A model generated the notes under the pieces. It was given only the letters and a program-made list of their open reading frames with translations. It did no database searches and was not told where the DNA came from. Shown in pieces: positions 13,391 through 17,770 of a stretch of 17,770 bases of DNA (within the stretch, counting starts at the first letter, position 1; the number at the start of each line of letters is the position of its first letter). The DNA lies in NCBI GenBank assembly GCA_031274985.1, contig JAISPK010000089.1, positions 1 to 17,770 of the forward strand, read 5' to 3'. A program made the translations under genes and the position numbers. The DNA comes from Coriobacteriales bacterium (GTDB lineage Bacteria; Actinomycetota; Coriobacteriia; Coriobacteriales; UBA8131).

Positions 13391-16075
13391 ATGCAACATT
13401 GGACCAGCATCTCACCCGCTGAAGCGCTTCAGCAGCTTGCCGTAGATCAAACCGTCGGCCTCAGCACTCCCGAAATAACCCGCCGCACCGCTGAGCACGG
13501 GCGCAACGAATACACCAAAACCAAGCAGGACAGTATCGCATTAATGGTGTTGCGCCAGTTTAAGGATGTGGCCAACATCATCTTGCTGCTGGCCGGAGGG
13601 CTTTCTCTGGCGCTTGCTATCAGGGAGGGACACGGCTTCATTGAGCCGGTTGTTATCTTCAGCATTATCATCATGAATATCAGCCTTGCCGTTTCGCAGG
13701 AGCGCAGTGCAGAAAAAGCCTTAGAGGCGCTGCAGCATCTCAACAGCCCTCGCTGTTTTGTGCTGAGGGAGGGCGTGAGAATCGAGATAGACACCGTCCA
13801 AGTGGTGCCGGGGGATATCCTGGTGCTCAAGACGGGCGACCTCGTCCCTGCCGATGCGCGCCTCATTGAGAGCGTCGACCTGGCCGTGGACGAATCCTCC
13901 CTCACCGGCGAGAGCGAGCCGGTAGAAAAAGATTCAAGGGGCCTCTTTGAAGAAGATGTCATGATCGGCGACATGCTCAACATGGTGTTCTCGGGCTGCC
14001 TCATAACTGCTGGAAACGCTCTGGCCGTGGTCACCAGCACGGGGATGAACACCCAGATGGGCAAGATCGCCGGCTATCTCAACAATGTGCAGAAGATACA
14101 AACGCCCCTGCAAAAACGCCTGAATAAAGTCATCCATCTCATCAGCCTGGTAGCCATCGTCTCGGCCGTTGCCCTCCTGATCGTTGGCCTGCAACAGGGA
14201 GAGGATTTTTGGACCATGATGCTTGCGGCCGTAGCCCTTGCTGTTGCTGCCGTCCCTGAGACACTCCAGCTAATCGTGACCCTCACGCTCACCCAGGGTG
14301 TCAAGAAAATGGTGGAGAAAAGCGCCCTGATACGCAAGCTGCCGGCCGTTGAGACCCTGGGTAATGTGTCGATTATCTGCTCTGATAAAACGGGTACCCT
14401 CACCCAGAATCGTATGACCATCCAGCAAATCTGGATTCCGGAACACGAGATAGCGCATACCAAAGACGAGTTGGACCAAGCGCAAAAAGAGATGCTGCTG
14501 CATTTTGCACTCGCGAGCAACGCCACGGTTGAGAGAACCGCAGATGGCTCAGAGCATATCGTGGGGGACGCAACCGAAAGTGCCATTCTCAGGCTCATGC
14601 TCGCAAAGGGCGAGGACCCTGAGGCTTTAAGGAGTACCTGGGAGCGGGTGGGAGAGGTGCCGTTTTCTTCTGAACGCAAGATGATGACGGTTGTCTATCG
14701 CTGCCCTCAGGGGGGCTACCTGGCCTTGTGCAAAGGTGCCTTTGACCGGCTGCCCTGCGCATCGGCGAGCGATGCAGAAAAGGCTGCCCGCCTGGCAAGG
14801 CACGATGCGTTTGCCCATGATGCCCTGCGGGTTATTGCTCTGGCGAGCAGCCGTATCGAAAGCCTGCCGGAAGATCTTGCCTCACTGGAACATGACCTGA
14901 CCTTTGAAGGCATCATCGGACTCATCGATCCGCCACGCCCTGAAGCGGCAGCCGCCATCAAAACGGCCCGGAAAGCGGGCGTGCGCACCATCATGATTAC
15001 GGGAGACCACGCCGGCACCGCCGCAGCGATTGCGCGACAGATCGGGCTCTTTGACGAGGAAGGTCAGGGGCACGTTGTCACCGGACGCGAGCTCGCCCAC
15101 ATGAGCGACGAGGAACTCATCGAAAACATCCGGGACTATTCGGTCTATGCCCGTGTGTCTCCCGAGGATAAGATCCGCATCGTGGAGGCCTGGCAAGAAC
15201 ACGGCGAAGTGGTGAGCATGACCGGCGACGGCGTCAATGATGCGCCGGCGCTCAAGGCTGCGGATGTGGGTGTGGCCATGGGCATCGCCGGCACCGAAGT
15301 GGCCAAGAGTGCTGCGGATATGGTGCTGACCGATGATAATTTTGCGACCATCGTTTCTTCGATCCGTGAAGGTCGCAACGTCTTCTCCAATATTCGCAAA
15401 ACGATCTACTTTCTTCTCGTGTGCAACTTGTCTGAGATCGTCATCATGGTGGCCGCACAGCTCTTAGCCTGGGGCATGCCGCTCACCCCGGTGATGCTAC
15501 TCCTCATCAATGTGCTGGGAGACGGCATCCCGGGCCTTCACCTGGCAAAAGAACGTAGCGACGAACGCATCATGCAGCGCAAGCCCATCGGGAGAAACGA
15601 GAGTTTCTTTAATCTCATCTTAGTGCGGGCCATCATCCTGCAAACGGCGGCGTTTTCGGTGGTGGGGCTCGTGGCCTACTACTATGGCGCATTCCTGGCG
15701 GCAGCGCCCTCGCAGAGCCATGGGCAGACTATGGCCTTTTTGGTGGTTGCCATCACGAGCATTCTGCATATCTTTACCGTACGCAGCCGCGCCTCTCTTT
15801 TTAGGCGGACGATTAAGGACAATATGCCGCTGCTGCTGAGCGCCCTGGCCATGATTGCTGCCTTTGTGATTGCCACACTTATCGCTCCTGTTGGGGCTAT
15901 CTTTGACCTTGTTCCTCTGGGGCCAACGGAGTGGCTGCTGGTTGGAGGACTATGCTTAGTGCCTACCCTCGTAGCAGAGCTCTTCAAACTCTGGGATAAC
16001 CGTCACACCGCCCGACTCTATCGCAACCGTCTGGTGCACCATACCTCCCCGCAAGACTGGCAGGCAGAGGATTGA
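13391..16075 (+). CDS. P2A-type cation-transporting ATPase (calcium-type)
   Basis: The 894-residue P-type ATPase is of normal length. The N-terminal cation-ATPase region opens with SPAEALQQLAVD, the actuator TGES is at 172-175, and the phosphorylated Asp332 is in SDKTGTLTQN. The nucleotide-domain motif KGAFDRLP is at 448-455 and the hinge MTGDGVNDAPA at 610-620, followed by six C-terminal membrane helices. Ion-site positions are close to SERCA/PMR1. M4 carries AVPETL (E290) and M5 carries NLSE (N679, E682). M6 carries NVLGDG (N707, D711), where calcium pumps usually have N-x-x-T-D. Probable role: calcium (possibly manganese) export at the membrane. M4 reads PETLQ where most relatives read PEGLP. 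GGGAGG lies 6 nt ahead of the ATG. Ion choice is uncertain. Confidence 0.88.
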   Translation: MQHWTSISPAEALQQLAVDQTVGLSTPEITRRTAEHGRNEYTKTKQDSIALMVLRQFKDVANIILLLAGGLSLALAIREGHGFIEPVVIFSIIIMNISLAVSQERSAEKALEALQHLNSPRCFVLREGVRIEIDTVQVVPGDILVLKTGDLVPADARLIESVDLAVDESSLTGESEPVEKDSRGLFEEDVMIGDMLNMVFSGCLITAGNALAVVTSTGMNTQMGKIAGYLNNVQKIQTPLQKRLNKVIHLISLVAIVSAVALLIVGLQQGEDFWTMMLAAVALAVAAVPETLQLIVTLTLTQGVKKMVEKSALIRKLPAVETLGNVSIICSDKTGTLTQNRMTIQQIWIPEHEIAHTKDELDQAQKEMLLHFALASNATVERTADGSEHIVGDATESAILRLMLAKGEDPEALRSTWERVGEVPFSSERKMMTVVYRCPQGGYLALCKGAFDRLPCASASDAEKAARLARHDAFAHDALRVIALASSRIESLPEDLASLEHDLTFEGIIGLIDPPRPEAAAAIKTARKAGVRTIMITGDHAGTAAAIARQIGLFDEEGQGHVVTGRELAHMSDEELIENIRDYSVYARVSPEDKIRIVEAWQEHGEVVSMTGDGVNDAPALKAADVGVAMGIAGTEVAKSAADMVLTDDNFATIVSSIREGRNVFSNIRKTIYFLLVCNLSEIVIMVAAQLLAWGMPLTPVMLLLINVLGDGIPGLHLAKERSDERIMQRKPIGRNESFFNLILVRAIILQTAAFSVVGLVAYYYGAFLAAAPSQSHGQTMAFLVVAITSILHIFTVRSRASLFRRTIKDNMPLLLSALAMIAAFVIATLIAPVGAIFDLVPLGPTEWLLVGGLCLVPTLVAELFKLWDNRHTARLYRNRLVHHTSPQDWQAED

Positions 16076-16086
16076 TCACTACAGCA

Positions 16087-16118
16087 CGCTGCGCCAGGAC
16101 AAAGTCACTGGCGCAGCG
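16087..16118. terminator. Strong hairpin between convergent genes
   Basis: An 11-bp perfect stem, CGCTGCGCCAG (16087-16097) with CTGGCGCAGCG (16108-16118), is extended by GAC/GTC around AAA. It starts 11 nt past the ATPase stop and 39 nt past the end of the MFS gene read from the other side. No T-run on either strand, so bidirectional termination is plausible but not proven. Confidence 0.55.
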
Positions 16119-16156
16119 TTGAGAGCTTGAGTTCAGTTGTTGTGTGAGCGTACTGC

Positions 16157-17443
16157 TTAGCTCAGTTCCTTTTCTATGACGGCCAGATCGGCTTTATAGA
16201 GCTTGCCAAAGACGAGGGTCGCCACAAAGGCTACCACAGCTAAGCCGGCTAATATGCCATAGATGAGGGGGGCGTTGTCTGCATACGGGGGGCCGAGGAG
16301 CGCCACGATGACGATATTGATGACTGCTGCAACGGCAATGTTGCAGTTGATGATGCTGAGGTTAGAGGGGAATTTCTGAGAGCCAAACCGCTGGCGGGCA
16401 AAGGCTGCGCCCATAACCGGACAGGCAGCATACGAAAAGGCCACGAGGATAGCGGCAACAATGTAGAGCGGGCCAATACTTAGAGACAAAGAAAGCGCAA
16501 GACCGGCCATGCAGGCAAAACAAGCCGCACTGGCAATCAGCATCACGGGGAGTAGCCCGATACGATCAAAAATGGCTCCATTGAGTATGCGACTCAGGCC
16601 ATTCATCGTAGAAACCAGGCCAACGAGCAGCGCGGGGAATCCCACGGAGATTGCCGTGTCGAGATTCAAGGCGAGGGCTCCTTGTTTTGCCGTGCCGATG
16701 AGGGTGAGGCCGCAGGCAACGACAAAGACCGACCAGATGCTATAGACCCAGAAAGTCCTGGATTTGAGGATAAAGCCCTGCTGAGTAGATGAGGTCTTTG
16801 CCTCGGTGGCTACACTTACGATGCCCAGTTTGGAGCCGATGTCTTTGGGGGCAGGCTTTGCGATAAAGGCCAGGAGGAACATGACCACAAAGGCAACGAC
16901 GGCAATCATGATAAAGACCAGATACCAGTCTTCCTTCATGGCTCCAAACAAAAACTCTGCAAGGGATCCAAAGACCAGCGCAGAGATGCCAAAGCCCATC
17001 ATCATGACGCCGGATGCCAGGCCTATTCTGTCGGGGAACCAGGGGTTGATCAGCGAGATGATGGCGTTATAGCCAATGCCGACTCCTGAACCTGCCAGGA
17101 TGCCGTAGCAGATGAAGAGTACCCAAATGCTCACGCCGGCAAACAGCGCAGTAAGGGTAAAGCCGATGGCCATCAGTATTGCTGCCAGGATGATAGAAGC
17201 TTTTGCCGAGCGCCTTCTGACGATTTGCGAGCCAATCAATGCTGAGAGACAAAAAGCAAACATGGACACCTGAAACACCTGAGGTAGCTGTGGGCCATAA
17301 TCGCCGAATGCCTTACCAAGAGGGGTCGCAAAGATCGACCAGGCATATATCAGGCCCAACACCAAAAGCGTAATGGTGGCAAATACCAGATACAGGATCC
17401 TCTTGTTCTTAATCTCCCCCACGGTCAATTCTGCTGCGCTCAC
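16157..17443 (-). CDS. MFS transporter, oxalate/formate antiporter (OFA) family
   Basis: A 428-residue protein with twelve membrane segments, arranged as two six-helix halves joined by a charged loop around residues 195-225. OFA-family signatures are IYAWSIFATPLG in helix 1 (32-43), GIGYNAIISLINPWFPDR (122-139) and GLASGVMMMGFG (141-152). The family covers exchange or uptake of small carboxylates such as oxalate, formate, lactate and pyruvate; the substrate is not predictable here. The start is GTG (17441-17443), fixed by a perfect AAGGAGG (17449-17455) 5 nt upstream; the next in-frame ATG would remove several helices. It is a single gene convergent with the ATPase. I found no convincing promoter in the 70 nt upstream. 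Confidence 0.9.
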   Translation of the reverse strand: MSAAELTVGEIKNKRILYLVFATITLLVLGLIYAWSIFATPLGKAFGDYGPQLPQVFQVSMFAFCLSALIGSQIVRRRSAKASIILAAILMAIGFTLTALFAGVSIWVLFICYGILAGSGVGIGYNAIISLINPWFPDRIGLASGVMMMGFGISALVFGSLAEFLFGAMKEDWYLVFIMIAVVAFVVMFLLAFIAKPAPKDIGSKLGIVSVATEAKTSSTQQGFILKSRTFWVYSIWSVFVVACGLTLIGTAKQGALALNLDTAISVGFPALLVGLVSTMNGLSRILNGAIFDRIGLLPVMLIASAACFACMAGLALSLSLSIGPLYIVAAILVAFSYAACPVMGAAFARQRFGSQKFPSNLSIINCNIAVAAVINIVIVALLGPPYADNAPLIYGILAGLAVVAFVATLVFGKLYKADLAVIEKELS

Positions 17444-17568
17444 TGAGTCCTCCTTATGATCTGTTGCTATTAATGACGAGCTTCCTACTTTTTCACAGAG
17501 ATACTATTTTAGTAGAGTCATGAGAGGATTACTGCTTAGATGCGCAAATATTTTGGTCTCAGGCACAA

Positions 17569-17680
17569 CGCCCCTCTGTCGTTCCCGCGTAACCCCCTGT
17601 CGTTCCCGCGAAGGCGGGAACCCACGCCCCTCTGTCGTTCCCGCGACCCCCTCTGTCGTTCCCGCGAAGGCGGGAACCCA
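17569..17680. repeat. Two 56-bp tandem units of palindromic repeat
   Basis: Unit A (17569-17624) and unit B (17625-17680) are almost identical. Each has a lone arm TGTCGTTCCCGCG, a C-run, then the full hairpin GTTCCCGCGAAGGCGGGAAC. A third copy begins (CGCCCCTTCTGTC) and breaks down into CT-rich sequence. Short open frames across it are products of the repeat. The gap from 17444 to 17770 otherwise holds only the MFS upstream region and these repeats. Confidence 0.85.
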
Positions 17681-17712
17681 CGCCCCTTCTGTCCTCCTGG
17701 CCTCCTCCCCCT

Positions 17713-17770
17713 GTCATCCTGAGCCGCAGGCGAAGGATCTTTCCTCATCGCACAAAAGATTCTTCGGGCT
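17713..17770. repeat. GTCATCCTGAG dispersed repeat, cut by the window end
   Basis: It starts GTCATCCTGAGCCGCAGGCG and has the inverted pair GAAGGATCTTT (17732-17742) and AAAGATTCTTC (17755-17765), differing at one position. The matching outer arm would lie beyond the window. It is the same family as 2060-2109, with a longer centre. Confidence 0.75.

Noticed and set aside
13447..14679. Long minus-strand frames opposite the P-type ATPase
   Set aside because: Ser/Thr/Arg-rich translation typical of antisense frames; the plus-strand ATPase is complete.
17569..17690. Possible CRISPR array
   Set aside because: The copies are contiguous 56-bp units without unique spacers, and no cas genes are near; this is a tandem duplication of palindromic repeats.

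Overview
The window looks like a chromosomal segment of a Gram-positive, fermentative, gut- or host-type bacterium of intermediate GC. It carries lipoproteins with lipobox signals, strong AAGGAGG-type ribosome sites, a GTG start, a CCA-encoding tRNA-Leu and a DUF1461-type membrane protein. I lean to Actinomycetota/Coriobacteriia, but this is an impression from gene content and cannot be settled from the window alone.

Layout. Positions 1-2221 hold the 5' part of an unrecognised lipoprotein gene, a PlsC-type acyltransferase with an unusual zinc-ribbon tail, a dispersed palindromic repeat and tRNA-Leu(CAG), all on the minus strand. At 2298-4748 an amidohydrolase (plus) converges on a minus-strand pair, truA and a DUF1461 membrane protein. 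The truA upstream region contains a string of hairpins. The last hairpin reads as an intrinsic terminator on the plus strand, suggesting an unannotated structured RNA antisense to the truA leader.

Positions 4822-13320 are a sugar-utilisation locus in two diverging arms. The minus arm is ROK regulator, mmsA, mmsB, chvE-like binding protein, SDR oxidoreductase and HAD hydrolase; it is tightly packed, with 4-bp, 14-bp and 3-nt junctions. The plus arm is D-lyxose isomerase and a PfkB-family fructokinase, also with a 4-bp overlap. Between them lies an 81-bp near-perfect palindrome. Each half carries its own TTGACG-N18-TAATAT promoter, and the two promoters face each other so that both start sites fall at the dyad centre. 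The likely logic is: uptake of a monosaccharide by MmsAB-ChvE, isomerisation of an aldose (lyxose or mannose type) to a ketose, phosphorylation by the kinase, and sugar-responsive control of both arms by the ROK protein at the shared palindrome.

Positions 13391-17443 hold a P2A-type (calcium-type) cation ATPase and, convergent with it, an OFA-family MFS transporter, separated by a strong hairpin. The right end (17569-17770) is an array of dispersed palindromic repeats: two 56-bp tandem units and the start of a GTCATCCTGAG element. The same GTCATCC family occurs at 2060-2109. A diverged copy appears to be inserted in frame near the C-terminus of the SDR gene, adding about 15 residues.
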